Origin: Roseovarius pacificus
GTDB taxonomy: Bacteria; Pseudomonadota; Alphaproteobacteria; Rhodobacterales; Rhodobacteraceae
Direction of reading: 5' to 3'
Length of the DNA stretch: 64,000 nucleotides
Assembly (NCBI RefSeq): GCF_900142665.1
Contig: NZ_FRBR01000010.1
Span: forward strand, 92,768 to 156,767
Shown: piece after piece, positions 55,308 to 63,867 of the stretch
Position numbering within the stretch: position 1 is the first letter of the stretch
Layout of the letters: every line of letters starts with the position of its first letter
The notes under the pieces: generated by a model
Database searches by the model: none
What the model saw: the letters and a program-made list of their open reading frames with translations, nothing else
What the model was told of the DNA's origin: nothing
Translations under genes and position numbers: made by a program

Positions 55308-55922
55308 ATGGACCCCGCCCTGTTCCTGAAGTCCGTTCTTCTCGGGCTGGCCATCGCCGCGCCGCTTGGCCCGATCGGGGCGCTTTGCATCAATCGCACG
55401 CTGGAGCGCGGTTTCGTAGCCGGGGCGGCGGGCGGCCTGGGCACGGCGCTGGCCGATGGTGTCTACGCGACACTGGCTGCCATGGGATTTGCGGCGTTCT
55501 CAGGCATGCTGACGCAGATCGACACGCCGCTGCGGCTGATCGGCGGGGCGTTCATGCTGTGGCTGGGCTGGAAAAGCCTGACGCCGAAACCGCCCCACGC
55601 GGCGGCGAAGATATCGGCGCGCGATCTGCTGGGCACGACTGCGGCAACCTTCCTGCTGACGATCACCAACCCGATGACGATTCTGTCCTTCGCGGCGTTG
55701 TTCGCCGGGCTGGGGCTCGCCTCGGCCTCGGGGTTTACAGGCGCATGGCCGGTGGTGGCGGGAGTCTTTGCCGGGTCGATGCTGTGGTGGGGCCTGCTCA
55801 GCGGCGGTGTCGCGCTGGTGCATCACCGCCTGCCCGAAGGTTTCACGATCTGGGTCTCGCGCCTGTCCGGCGCGGTGCTGATCGGCTTTGGCGTCTGGGC
55901 GGTGGCATCGGCCTTGGTCTGA
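55308..55922 (+). CDS. LysE/RhtB-family amino-acid exporter
   Basis: A 204-residue inner-membrane protein with six predicted helices. LGLAIAAPLGPIGALCINRT near residues 9-28 is the LysE-family signature, and FLLTITNPMTILSFAALFAG near 120 the second conserved segment. It is translationally coupled to the upstream Lrp-type gene, a common LysE-Lrp arrangement. The exported amino acid is not predictable. Confidence 0.92.
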   Translation: MDPALFLKSVLLGLAIAAPLGPIGALCINRTLERGFVAGAAGGLGTALADGVYATLAAMGFAAFSGMLTQIDTPLRLIGGAFMLWLGWKSLTPKPPHAAAKISARDLLGTTAATFLLTITNPMTILSFAALFAGLGLASASGFTGAWPVVAGVFAGSMLWWGLLSGGVALVHHRLPEGFTIWVSRLSGAVLIGFGVWAVASALV

Positions 55923-56060
55923 CAGAGTGGCCACGTTGACACCCTGAAAGATAGCTGAGCCTGAATACCGACCGCCGAGTCTTATGGTAGGGCTCGCATT
56001 TCACCCTGATCTTGATAAACTTGATCCAATTAGTCGCATATCAAGGGTTGCGGTCACCGA

Positions 56061-56528
56061 ATGATTACTCAAAAAACAAAATATGCCCTCAAGTCCCTCA
56101 TGGTGCTGGCCGACGAAAAAGCCGGCGATGGCACGGCCCTGCGGATCGAGGAGATCGCCGAACGATCAGGGGCACCGAAACGGTTTCTGGAGCACATCCT
56201 GCTGGATCTCAAGCGGGCCGGGCTGATCGGCAGCCGGCGGGGACGCAAGGGCGGGTATGAACTGATCAAAGACCCCCGGCGGGTTTCCCTTGCTGAAATC
56301 CTGCGCCTGATCGACGGGCCGATGGCGCCATTGCCCTGTCTGTCGCGCAAGGCCTATCAACGCTGCGAGGACTGCAAGGACGAAGTCACCTGCCGGGTGC
56401 GCGCCGTGTTCGGCGGATTCTACTCCACCTACATCCTGATGATCGAATCGCTCACGCTGGCCGATCTGATGGAAGATTCGCAGCCTCTGGAGCGTTTCAA
56501 CCTGCCTGAAATCGCGGCAGGGGAATAA
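56061..56528 (+). CDS. Rrf2-family transcriptional regulator (possible CymR/IscR-like)
   Basis: A 155-residue protein: MITQKTKYALKSLMVLADEK is the Rrf2 start and RFLEHILLDLKRAGLIGSRR the winged helix. Cysteines at residues 93, 102, 105 and 111 (PCLSRKAYQRCEDCKDEVTC) could bind an Fe-S cluster, as in IscR/NsrR/RirA. It directly precedes the sulfate ABC operon, so control of sulfur or cysteine uptake is plausible by analogy with CymR. Its own upstream region holds two TTGAT repeats (CTTGATAAACTTGATCC). Confidence 0.9.
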   Translation: MITQKTKYALKSLMVLADEKAGDGTALRIEEIAERSGAPKRFLEHILLDLKRAGLIGSRRGRKGGYELIKDPRRVSLAEILRLIDGPMAPLPCLSRKAYQRCEDCKDEVTCRVRAVFGGFYSTYILMIESLTLADLMEDSQPLERFNLPEIAAGE

Positions 56529-56534
56529 TCTTCT

Positions 56535-56567
56535 AAAATCACGATCAAATTAGACGTGATTTTTCCT
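56535..56567 (+). terminator. Terminator after the Rrf2 gene
   Basis: AAAATCACG and CGTGATTTT form a 9-bp stem with an 11-nt loop, followed by a short T-run (TTCCTTTG). It separates the regulator from the sulfate operon. Confidence 0.6.
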
Positions 56568-56596
56568 TTGCAATACACGACTAACTCTGTCGTTAT
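56568..56596 (+). promoter_or_regulatory. Candidate promoter and operator of the sulfate ABC operon
   Basis: A -35-like TTGCAA (56568-56573) and a -10-like CGTTAT (56591-56596) have 17 bp between them. The spacer and -10 contain the dyad ACGAC-TAACTCT-GTCGT (56577-56593), which could be the site of the adjacent Rrf2 regulator. The -10 match is weak, so this is a suggestion. Confidence 0.4.
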
Positions 56597-56718
56597 TTAG
56601 GTGTCAGGCGGCGCCGATGGTTTTCGCCGGATTTCCGGAGCGTTCGATCCGGTCCGGCGCAACCGTCCCGCCAGCCTGACACGAATGACGATGACCGTGT
56701 TCAGCAGAGGAAGTCACA

Positions 56719-57915
56719 ATGATCCATACCATCAGCACCGGGCCCCATGCGCTTGCGCAGGGCAAATTCATCCGAAGTCTGGGCGACGGTCGTATCGAAA
56801 TCGATGCGGGAGGACGCATTCTTATCGGTACGCCCGTCACAAGACGGCATAGCGTTTCCCACGGCAAATCGCCCTTTCTGCGCGCGCTCACGGCTCCGCG
56901 CTGGAAAACAGGCCTGTTCGCGGCGGTCAGCGCGCTTGCGGTGACATTCGGGAACGTGCCTGCCGCCCGGGCGCAGGACCCGGTTGAAATCCTGAATGTG
57001 TCCTACGATCCGACACGCGAGTTCTACCGGCAGTACAACGAGCTTTTCAACGCGTGGTGGACCGGCGAAGGCCATGAGGCGGTTACGCTTCGCCAGTCGC
57101 ATGGCGGCTCCGGCGGGCAGGCCCGGTCCGTGATCGACGGGCTGGAAGCGACCGTCGTAACCCTTGCGCTGTCGGCGGATATCTCGGCTATCGCCGACCG
57201 CAGCGGCAAGATTCCCGAGGACTGGCAATCGCGCCTGCCGCACAATTCGTCGCCCTATACCTCGACCATCGTTTTCCTTGTGCGCGACGGCAACCCCAAG
57301 GGGATCGCGGACTGGGACGATCTGGCCAACGATGGCGTCGAAGTCATCACCCCGAACCCCAAAACCTCGGGTGGCGCGCGCTGGAACTTCATGGCCGCCT
57401 GGGCCTGGGCGCTTGAGGAATTTGACGGCGACGAGGATCAGGCCCGCGCCTACATGGCGTCGCTTTACCGCAATGTGCCGGTGCTCGACACGGGCGCGCG
57501 GGGGTCGACCAACACCTTTACCCAGCGCGGGATCGGTGATGTGCTGCTGGCCTGGGAAAACGAGGCGTTTCTTGCACTGGCCGAACAGGGCGAGGATGCC
57601 TTCGATATCGTAGTGCCCTCGGTTTCCATGCTGGCGGAACCGCCGGTGACGCTGGTGGACGGGAACATCACCTCGGACGCGCAGCGTGAGGCGGCCGAGG
57701 CCTATCTGGAGCATCTTTACAGTCCCGAAGCGCAGGCACTGGCGCTGAAGAACTTCTACCGCGCATGGGATACTTCGGCGGCAACCGAGGAAGACATCGC
57801 CCGCTTCCCCGAGGTCGAGCGGCTGTCGATCGACGAATTCGGCGGCTGGGCAGAGGTGCAGCCGGTGTTTTTCGGCGACGGAGGCATCTTCGACCAGATT
57901 TTCGAGGAGCAGTAA
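56719..57915 (+). CDS. Sulfate ABC transporter substrate-binding protein with N-terminal extension
   Basis: A 398-residue protein. The mature part from about residue 87 is a sulfate/thiosulfate-binding protein: VEILNVSYDPTREFYRQYN, QSHGGSGGQARSVIDGLEA, TPNPKTSGGARWNFMAAWAW. The export signal is WKTGLFAAVSALAVTFGNVP with cleavage near ARAQ at 84-86. Before it lie about 58 residues (MIHTISTGPHALAQGKF, DGRIEIDAGGRIL) that are not part of a signal peptide. The ATG at 56719 has a good GAGGAAG site, and no ATG, GTG or TTG exists between it and the signal peptide. Either the protein carries a real extension or a small gene has become fused to it. Confidence 0.88.
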   Translation: MIHTISTGPHALAQGKFIRSLGDGRIEIDAGGRILIGTPVTRRHSVSHGKSPFLRALTAPRWKTGLFAAVSALAVTFGNVPAARAQDPVEILNVSYDPTREFYRQYNELFNAWWTGEGHEAVTLRQSHGGSGGQARSVIDGLEATVVTLALSADISAIADRSGKIPEDWQSRLPHNSSPYTSTIVFLVRDGNPKGIADWDDLANDGVEVITPNPKTSGGARWNFMAAWAWALEEFDGDEDQARAYMASLYRNVPVLDTGARGSTNTFTQRGIGDVLLAWENEAFLALAEQGEDAFDIVVPSVSMLAEPPVTLVDGNITSDAQREAAEAYLEHLYSPEAQALALKNFYRAWDTSAATEEDIARFPEVERLSIDEFGGWAEVQPVFFGDGGIFDQIFEEQ

Positions 57916-57918
57916 GCC

Positions 57919-58758
57919 ATGAGGGCGGGCATTCTCCGCTCGCCCTCACCCCTGCCGGGGTTTGGGCTGAGCTTCGGGATCATGATGGCGATGCTGTCCA
58001 TCGTGGTCCTTCTGCCGATCATCGCCCTGCTGGGGCACGGCCTGGCCATCGGCCCGGCCGAGCTGTGGGGGATGGTCAGTTCGCGCCGTATCCGCGCGGC
58101 GCTGGTGCTGTCGTTCCGGGCGGCCCTGATTGCGTCGCTGTTCAACCTTGTCTTCGGGCTGGCGCTGGCCTGGGTGCTGGTGCGCTACCGGTTCTGGGGA
58201 CAGCGCCTGATCGACGCGGCCATCGACCTGCCCTTTGCCCTGCCAACGGCGGTGGCCGGGATCGCGCTGACTGCGCTTTACGCGCCGAACGGTGCCTTCG
58301 GACAGCTTCTGGCGCCGCTCGGTATCAAGGTGGCCTATACCGAGATCGGTATCTGGCTGGCGCTGATCTTCATCGGATTGCCGTTTGTGGTGCGCACCGT
58401 CCAGCCGGTGATCGAGGAGGTCGACCGCGAGGTGGAAGAGGCCAGCGCCACGCTGGGCGCGCGCCGTGCCTATACGCTGCGCCGGGTGATCCTGCCGACG
58501 CTGACGCCCGCGCTGCTGACGGGCTTTGCCCTCGCGCTGGCCCGGTCGGTGGGCGAGTACGGCTCGGTCATCTTCATCGCCGGGAACCTGCCCTACCAGA
58601 CCGAGATCGCGCCCCTGCTGATCGTGATCCGACTGGAGGAATACAATTACGACGCCGCCACCGCGATCGGACTGGCCATGCTGCTGATCTCGTTCGTGAT
58701 GCTGCTGGCCATCAACGCCATCCAGATCTGGAGCAGACGGAGGATCGGAGATGTCTAG
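57919..58758 (+). CDS. cysT: Sulfate ABC transporter permease CysT (CysU)
   Basis: A 279-residue inner-membrane permease with about six helices. The binding-protein-dependent permease loop EEASATLGARRAYTLRRVIL near residue 170 carries the EAA motif, and LVLSFRAALIASLFNLVFGL, DLPFALPTAVAGIALT and GEYGSVIFIAGNLPYQTEIA are typical of CysT. It starts 4 bp after the binding-protein gene and overlaps the next small ORF by 8 bp. Confidence 0.95.
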   Translation: MRAGILRSPSPLPGFGLSFGIMMAMLSIVVLLPIIALLGHGLAIGPAELWGMVSSRRIRAALVLSFRAALIASLFNLVFGLALAWVLVRYRFWGQRLIDAAIDLPFALPTAVAGIALTALYAPNGAFGQLLAPLGIKVAYTEIGIWLALIFIGLPFVVRTVQPVIEEVDREVEEASATLGARRAYTLRRVILPTLTPALLTGFALALARSVGEYGSVIFIAGNLPYQTEIAPLLIVIRLEEYNYDAATAIGLAMLLISFVMLLAINAIQIWSRRRIGDV

Positions 58759-59059
58759 GAACAGAAGCTGCCGGAACACCTGCCGGAGAAACGAAGTGAC
58801 GGGATTGCCGCCGGGATCGGGGTTCGTTCTTGCCGGGACGATCGGGTTTGCCAGTGTTCTCATTGGCGCAGCGGTCTTTCTGTCGGGGGCCGGGATCGGC
58901 TGGGCCGTTGTGGGCTGGCTTGTCGCCAATACCTGCGGGCTCCTCCTGGTCGTGGCCTCCGTCTCTGCGAAACGCCCGTCGCAACCGGACTCCTGCGTAT
59001 CTGCGAGGTGCCGATTTCACGACGACCACCGACTCTTCGGGAGATTTGTAAATGTCTGA
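58751..59059 (+). CDS. Small membrane protein between cysT and cysW
   Basis: A 102-residue product with two hydrophobic helices (FVLAGTIGFASVLIGAAVFL and WAVVGWLVANTCGLLLVVAS, about residues 25-72), a basic cysteine-containing N-terminus and a Cys/His-containing tail (CVSARCRFHDDH). It overlaps cysT by 8 bp and cysW by 8 bp, as a translated gene would. I know no standard component of the CysPTWA importer of this kind. The C-terminal tail may be out of its original frame. Whether it is made is open. Confidence 0.6.
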   Translation: MSRNRSCRNTCRRNEVTGLPPGSGFVLAGTIGFASVLIGAAVFLSGAGIGWAVVGWLVANTCGLLLVVASVSAKRPSQPDSCVSARCRFHDDHRLFGRFVNV

Positions 59060-59921
59060 TGTCGCACACTCTGTTCACCGGGCCACGCCGGTCACGACAG
59101 AGCCCCGGCTGACCCGTCGCATCCTGACCGGAACCGTCGTGGCGCTTGTTGCCGTGCTGCTGTTCGCGCCGTTGATCGCGGTTTTCGCCGAGGCCCTTCG
59201 CGAGGGATGGGCCGCTTCGCTCGAAGGCCTGTCGTCGCCCGATGCGCACGCCGCGATCCGGCTGACGCTGATCGTGGCGGCCATTGCGGTGCCACTCAAT
59301 GCCGTCTTCGGCATCGCCGCCGCCTGGGCGATCACCAAGTTCGACTTTCGCGGCAAGGCGTTCCTGATCACGCTGATCGACCTGCCGTTCTCGGTCTCGC
59401 CGGTGGTGGCGGGGCTGGCGCTGGTGCTGCTGTTCGGGGCGAATTCCTGGCTCGGGGCGTGGCTGATCGCCCATGACCTCAAGATCGTCTTTGCCTTCCC
59501 CGGCATCATACTGGCCACGATGTTCGTGACCTTCCCCTTTGTCGCGCGCGAACTGATCCCGGTGATGATGGAACAGGGCCGCGCCGAGGAAGAGGCAGCG
59601 CTGACGCTGGGCGCGTCGGGGTGGCGCACCTTTTTCACCGTGACCCTGCCGAATATCCGCTGGGCGCTGCTCTATGGCGTGCTGTTGTGCAACGCGCGTG
59701 CGATGGGGGAATTCGGCGCGGTGGCCGTGATCTCGGGCAAGATCCGGGGCGAGACCACCACCATGCCGATCATGATCGAGATGCTCTACAACGAGTATCT
59801 TTCGGTCGCGGCCTTTTCGCTGGCCGCCGCGCTGGCGCTGCTGGCGCTGGTCACATTGTTCCTGAAATCCCTGCTCGAATGGCGCTATGCAGATCTGCTG
59901 GCCGCCACGCGACGCCATTGA
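59052..59921 (+). CDS. cysW: Sulfate ABC transporter permease CysW
   Basis: A 289-residue permease with six predicted helices. [60 protein letters not shown] with the EAA loop following, and [20 protein letters not shown] are characteristic. It pairs with CysT as the heterodimeric channel. The ATG at 59052 overlaps the small membrane ORF. Confidence 0.95.
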   Translation: MSDVAHSVHRATPVTTEPRLTRRILTGTVVALVAVLLFAPLIAVFAEALREGWAASLEGLSSPDAHAAIRLTLIVAAIAVPLNAVFGIAAAWAITKFDFRGKAFLITLIDLPFSVSPVVAGLALVLLFGANSWLGAWLIAHDLKIVFAFPGIILATMFVTFPFVARELIPVMMEQGRAEEEAALTLGASGWRTFFTVTLPNIRWALLYGVLLCNARAMGEFGAVAVISGKIRGETTTMPIMIEMLYNEYLSVAAFSLAAALALLALVTLFLKSLLEWRYADLLAATRRH

Positions 59922-59932
59922 AAGGATATCCC

Positions 59933-60652
59933 ATGTTTGTCGAAATCGAAGAAATCGCCAAGGAATTCGGGACCGAACGCGCCCTGCATCCGGTGTCTCT
60001 CTCAATCCCCTCGGGTGCGCTGATCGCACTTCTGGGACCGTCGGGCTCGGGCAAGACAACCCTTTTGCGCATCCTTGCGGGGCTGGAGTTCCCGACCTCG
60101 GGGCGGGTGCTGTTCGACGGGACGGATGCAACCGGGATGAGTGTGCAGGAGCGCCGCGCCGGGTTCGTGTTCCAGCATTACGCCCTGTTCCGGCACATGA
60201 CCGTGTTCGAGAATGTCGCCTACGGTCTGCGTGCGCGCAAACGTCACGAACGCCCCACCGGGGCCGAGATCGGGCGGCGTGTCAACCGGCTGCTGGACCT
60301 GATCCAGCTTCCCGATATCGGGTCGCGCTATCCCAGCCAGTTGTCCGGCGGTCAGCGTCAGAGGGTCGCCCTTGCCCGCGCGCTGGCCATCGAGCCGCGA
60401 ATGCTGCTGCTTGACGAGCCCTTCGGCGCGCTCGACGCCAAGGTCCGCAAGGAACTGCGCCAGGGCCTGCGCGAAATCCACGACACGACGGGCCTGACCA
60501 CCGTGTTCGTTACCCACGATCAGGAAGAAGCCATGGAACTGGCCGATCTGGTGGTGGTCATGTCGATGGGCCGGATCGAACAAGTGGGCAAGCCCTCGGA
60601 CATCCGGGCCAACCCCGCCAGCGATTTCGTCCGCAGTTTCACGGCGGCCTAG
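59933..60652 (+). CDS. cysA: Sulfate ABC transporter ATP-binding protein CysA (short form)
   Basis: A 239-residue ATPase: Walker A GPSGSGKT at 35-42, Q-loop FVFQHYALF, signature [16 protein letters not shown] near 135, Walker [13 protein letters not shown] and the H-loop [13 protein letters not shown]. Standard CysA proteins have about 330-350 residues with a C-terminal TOBE regulatory domain; here the protein ends just after PSDFVR-type [12 protein letters not shown], so that domain is absent. It starts 11 bp after cysW. Confidence 0.95.
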   Translation: MFVEIEEIAKEFGTERALHPVSLSIPSGALIALLGPSGSGKTTLLRILAGLEFPTSGRVLFDGTDATGMSVQERRAGFVFQHYALFRHMTVFENVAYGLRARKRHERPTGAEIGRRVNRLLDLIQLPDIGSRYPSQLSGGQRQRVALARALAIEPRMLLLDEPFGALDAKVRKELRQGLREIHDTTGLTTVFVTHDQEEAMELADLVVVMSMGRIEQVGKPSDIRANPASDFVRSFTAA

Positions 60653-60667
60653 GATCGGCTGAATGCG

Positions 60668-61027
60668 ATGTGCCCGCAATCTCCAGCAGGTGCCCCGGTC
60701 TGGCTTCGTGCGGCGCTGTGGCTCACGACGACGCCGGTGCGGCGCAGAATGGTGGCCGGGTGGTCACTGCGCACCGCCGGGCCGAAATGGGCCTGCGTCT
60801 GGCGCAACCACCCCGAGGCGCAATGCCGGTTGCGGACAATCGTCATGCCCGCGCCCTGGAACGGATGGTGCGACCCGGCTTGGCAGGCCCTCCTGCATCA
60901 GCGGTTGCACGAGATCGGACTTGAACCGGACGGGCCGGACCCCCGGCTCCTTGCGCAGGCCGAGCGGGAAACCTTCGCACGGCTTGCGCCCCCCTGGACG
61001 AAACGGATGATGGAACAGTACAAATGA
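60668..61027 (+). CDS. Small protein of unknown function after cysA
   Basis: A 119-residue basic, tryptophan-rich product (VWLRAALWLTTTPVRRRMVA, ACVWRNHPEAQCRLRTIVMP, NGWCDPAWQALLHQRLHEIG). I recognise no domain. It lies 15 bp after cysA and overlaps the next Lrp-type gene by ATGA, which argues for translation within the same mRNA. Several start codons are possible; ATG at 60668 is used. Confidence 0.55.
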   Translation: MCPQSPAGAPVWLRAALWLTTTPVRRRMVAGWSLRTAGPKWACVWRNHPEAQCRLRTIVMPAPWNGWCDPAWQALLHQRLHEIGLEPDGPDPRLLAQAERETFARLAPPWTKRMMEQYK

Positions 61028-61503
61028 GTGACCTCACGCTCGACAGGATCGACCGGAAAATTCTGGATCAGCTGATGCAGGACGCAACGCTACCCGTGGC
61101 CCAACTGGCGGAGCGCGTCGGCCTGTCACAGACCCCTTGCTGGAAGCGGGTGCAAAAGCTCGAGGCCGCGGGCATCATCACCGGCCGGGTCGCGCTGGTC
61201 GATCCCGCGCGGATCGGCCTGGGCCTGACCGTCTTTGTCGAGATCGAGGCCTCGGACCACACACCGGAATGGCGTGCGGAGTTCCGCAAGGTGATCCCCC
61301 GTTTCCCGGCCATTGTCGAGGTGCATCGCCTTGCGGGCGATATCGACTATCTTCTGAAAGTCGCCGTGCCGGACATGACGACCTTTGACGAGTTCTACCT
61401 GCAACTGACCCGCGCGTTGCCATGCCGGAACATCACATCGAAATTCTCGATGGAGACCATCAGAAACACGACCGCATGGCCCATCGACGTGGAAACGGTA
61501 TGA
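61024..61503 (+). CDS. Lrp/AsnC-family regulator
   Basis: A 159-residue protein with the AsnC helix-turn-helix (LDRIDRKILDQLMQDATLPV, SQTPCWKRVQKLEAAGIITG) and a RAM domain (LTVFVEIEASDHTPEWRAEF, EVHRLAGDIDYLLKVAVPDM). It is the third Lrp-type regulator in this window. Being at the end of the sulfate operon, it may regulate sulfur amino-acid metabolism, by analogy with DecR/CyuR-type Lrp proteins; this is inference. Confidence 0.9.
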   Translation: MSDLTLDRIDRKILDQLMQDATLPVAQLAERVGLSQTPCWKRVQKLEAAGIITGRVALVDPARIGLGLTVFVEIEASDHTPEWRAEFRKVIPRFPAIVEVHRLAGDIDYLLKVAVPDMTTFDEFYLQLTRALPCRNITSKFSMETIRNTTAWPIDVETV

Positions 61504-61563
61504 GCGTTACGGCGACCGGCCGGGCGCAGGAATTGAAACATTCAGCTTAGGAGAAAAACCAAA

Positions 61564-62220
61564 ATGTCCCTGCGTATCAATGACATCGCGCCCGATTTCG
61601 ACGCTGACACCACCGAAGGCCCGATCCGTTTCCACGAATGGATCGGCGACGGTTACGCGGTGCTGTTCAGCCACCCCAAGGACTTCACACCGGTCTGCAC
61701 CACCGAGTTGGGGCTGATAGCGGGCCTTGCGCCCGAGTTCGCCAAGCGCAACGCCAGGATCATCGGCATCTCGGTCGACCCGGTTGAGAGCCACGAGAAA
61801 TGGAAGGTGGACATCGAAACCGCCACCGGCCATTCCGTCGGCTATCCGATGATCGGAGACCCGGACCTGAAGGTGGCCAAACTCTACGACATGCTGCCCG
61901 CATCGCTGGAGGGCAGTTCGGAGGGCCGCACGCCCGCGGATAACGCGACCGTGCGCACGGTGTTTATCGTCGGACCGGACAAGCGGATCAAGCTGTCTCT
62001 GACCTACCCGATGACGACCGGTCGGAATTTCGACGAGATCCTGCGGGCACTGGATTCTATCCGGCTGACCGCGGAACACCAGGTGGCCACGCCCGCGAAC
62101 TGGAAACAGGGCGAGGACGTGATCGTAACCGCCGCAGTGTCGGATGAAGACGCAGCAAGCCGTTTCGGTGGCTTTGACAAGGTGCTACCCTACCTTCGGA
62201 CCACGAAACAACCGGAGTGA
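61564..62220 (+). CDS. 1-Cys peroxiredoxin (Prx6 family)
   Basis: A 218-residue peroxidase. The peroxidatic cysteine is C45 in FSHPKDFTPVCTTELG, followed by IIGISVDPVESHEKWKVDIE and the Prx6-type C-terminal domain (ANWKQGEDVIVTAAVSDEDA). It reduces hydrogen peroxide and alkyl hydroperoxides. An AGGAG site precedes the ATG. It sits between a sulfur-linked operon and a phosphate-transporter-like gene. Confidence 0.95.
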   Translation: MSLRINDIAPDFDADTTEGPIRFHEWIGDGYAVLFSHPKDFTPVCTTELGLIAGLAPEFAKRNARIIGISVDPVESHEKWKVDIETATGHSVGYPMIGDPDLKVAKLYDMLPASLEGSSEGRTPADNATVRTVFIVGPDKRIKLSLTYPMTTGRNFDEILRALDSIRLTAEHQVATPANWKQGEDVIVTAAVSDEDAASRFGGFDKVLPYLRTTKQPE

Positions 62221-62238
62221 CACACAACAGGGAACGCG

Positions 62239-63867
62239 ATGGCCTCAATTGTTGTCTTCCTGCAGATTGGCGGCGCGGTCGCCTTGCTCCTGTTCGGGCT
62301 GGGCCTCGTGCGGGACGGGATCACCGTGGCCTTCGGTATCCGGCTGAAGACGGCACTTGGCCTTGGCACCCGGACTGGGCCGCGTGCCTTTCTTGCCGGG
62401 CTCGTCGCAACGCTGGGGCTGCAATCCTCGACCTCGACTGCGCTTCTGACCGCTTCGTTTCTCGACCGGCAACTGATCGGCGGGCGGATGTCCCAGATCG
62501 TGCTGCTTGGCGCGAATGTCGGGACCGCGCTGACCGCCCTGATCATCTCGATGGGGATCGGCGCCATTGCCCCGGCCCTGATCCTGGCCGGTTTCGTGGC
62601 AAGCCGCCGTGACAGGCCGGTCGTGAGCGGCAGCGGACGCGCCCTGATCGGGCTGGGCCTGATGCTGCTATCTCTGACGTTGCTGGACGCGGGAACGCAG
62701 CCGTTGCGCGAGTCGGGAGAGATGGCGGCGTTCCTGACGATGCTCAACACGGCATGGCCGGTGGCCTTGCTGTTCGCCGCCGGTATTGCCGCTATCTGTT
62801 CGTCCTCGCTGGCGGCGGTGCTGCTGGTGCTGTCTCTGGACGTGCCCACGGGCCTGTGCGTGGTTCTGGTCCTGGGCGCGAACCTGGGCGGGGCGATCCC
62901 ACCGGCCATGGTGACGGCGAAATCCGGCGCCCCCGCGCGCCGACTGACACTGGGAAACCTGGTCGTGCGCGCGGTCGGGTGCCTGCTGGTTCTGCCAATC
63001 GCCGGGCAGTTCGGCGATGTGCTGGCGGCAGTTCCTTTCCCGATGACCGGACTGGCCGTCGAGGTGCATCTTGCCTTCAACATCCTGCTGGCCATATGCA
63101 TCGCGCCTTTCGCGGGTCCACTCTCGCGCAGCCTGGAACGCATTTTTCCCGAGCCGGAGCCCAATGGCGACGGCGCGCCGCAATGGCTTGACGAACAGGC
63201 GCTCGAACTGCCGCTTCTTGCCCTTGCGGGGGCCAGTCGGCAAGCGCTGGCAATCGGCGACGACATCGCCCGTATGCTGGACCTGACGCGGCTGGCTTTC
63301 ACGAAGAACGACGCCAGCCCGCTGTCCGAGGTCAGCACGCTGGAAAACCGGGTGGACCTGCACCAGCAACAAGTGAAAACCTATCTGTCCCGGCTCGGCC
63401 GCGATGCGGACGAACATGACCGGCGCCGGTCGATCACGATCCTCGACTACGTGATCAATCTCGAACATGTCGGCGACATCATCGACAAAGGGCTTGCCCA
63501 GAACGTGCGCAAGAAGATCGGATTGCAACTCCGGTTCTCGGATGCCGGATATCAGGAACTGGACGCGATGTTCCTGATGACGGCCGAGACCTTGCGAATG
63601 GCGCAGACGATCTTCATGACACGCGACACCGATCTTGCGCGACAGCTGATCGAACAGAAGGTCGAAATCCGGCATCGGGAACACCAGTCGGCGCAGCGCC
63701 ATCTGCTGCGATTGCGCGAAGGGCACCAGCAAACGCAGGAAACCTCCTCGCTCCATCTCGACATCCTGCGCGATCTGAAGCGGATCAACGCGCACCTTGT
63801 TGCGGTCGCCCATCCGATTCTGGACGAAGAAGGTCTCCTGATCGAAAGCCGGTTGCGCAACAGCTAG
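62239..63867 (+). CDS. Na/Pi-cotransporter family protein with PhoU-like domain
   Basis: A 542-residue protein. The N-terminal half has about eight membrane segments with the two inverted QSST-type motifs: LGLQSSTSTALLTASFLDRQ near residue 55 and AICSSSLAAVLLVLSLDV near 192. The C-terminal part from about residue 330 is PhoU-like and helical (TLENRVDLHQQQVKTYLSRL, ILDYVINLEHVGDIIDKGLA). These proteins import phosphate with sodium or regulate phosphate and nucleotide homeostasis. It follows the peroxiredoxin gene by 18 bp. Confidence 0.92.
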   Translation: MASIVVFLQIGGAVALLLFGLGLVRDGITVAFGIRLKTALGLGTRTGPRAFLAGLVATLGLQSSTSTALLTASFLDRQLIGGRMSQIVLLGANVGTALTALIISMGIGAIAPALILAGFVASRRDRPVVSGSGRALIGLGLMLLSLTLLDAGTQPLRESGEMAAFLTMLNTAWPVALLFAAGIAAICSSSLAAVLLVLSLDVPTGLCVVLVLGANLGGAIPPAMVTAKSGAPARRLTLGNLVVRAVGCLLVLPIAGQFGDVLAAVPFPMTGLAVEVHLAFNILLAICIAPFAGPLSRSLERIFPEPEPNGDGAPQWLDEQALELPLLALAGASRQALAIGDDIARMLDLTRLAFTKNDASPLSEVSTLENRVDLHQQQVKTYLSRLGRDADEHDRRRSITILDYVINLEHVGDIIDKGLAQNVRKKIGLQLRFSDAGYQELDAMFLMTAETLRMAQTIFMTRDTDLARQLIEQKVEIRHREHQSAQRHLLRLREGHQQTQETSSLHLDILRDLKRINAHLVAVAHPILDEEGLLIESRLRNS

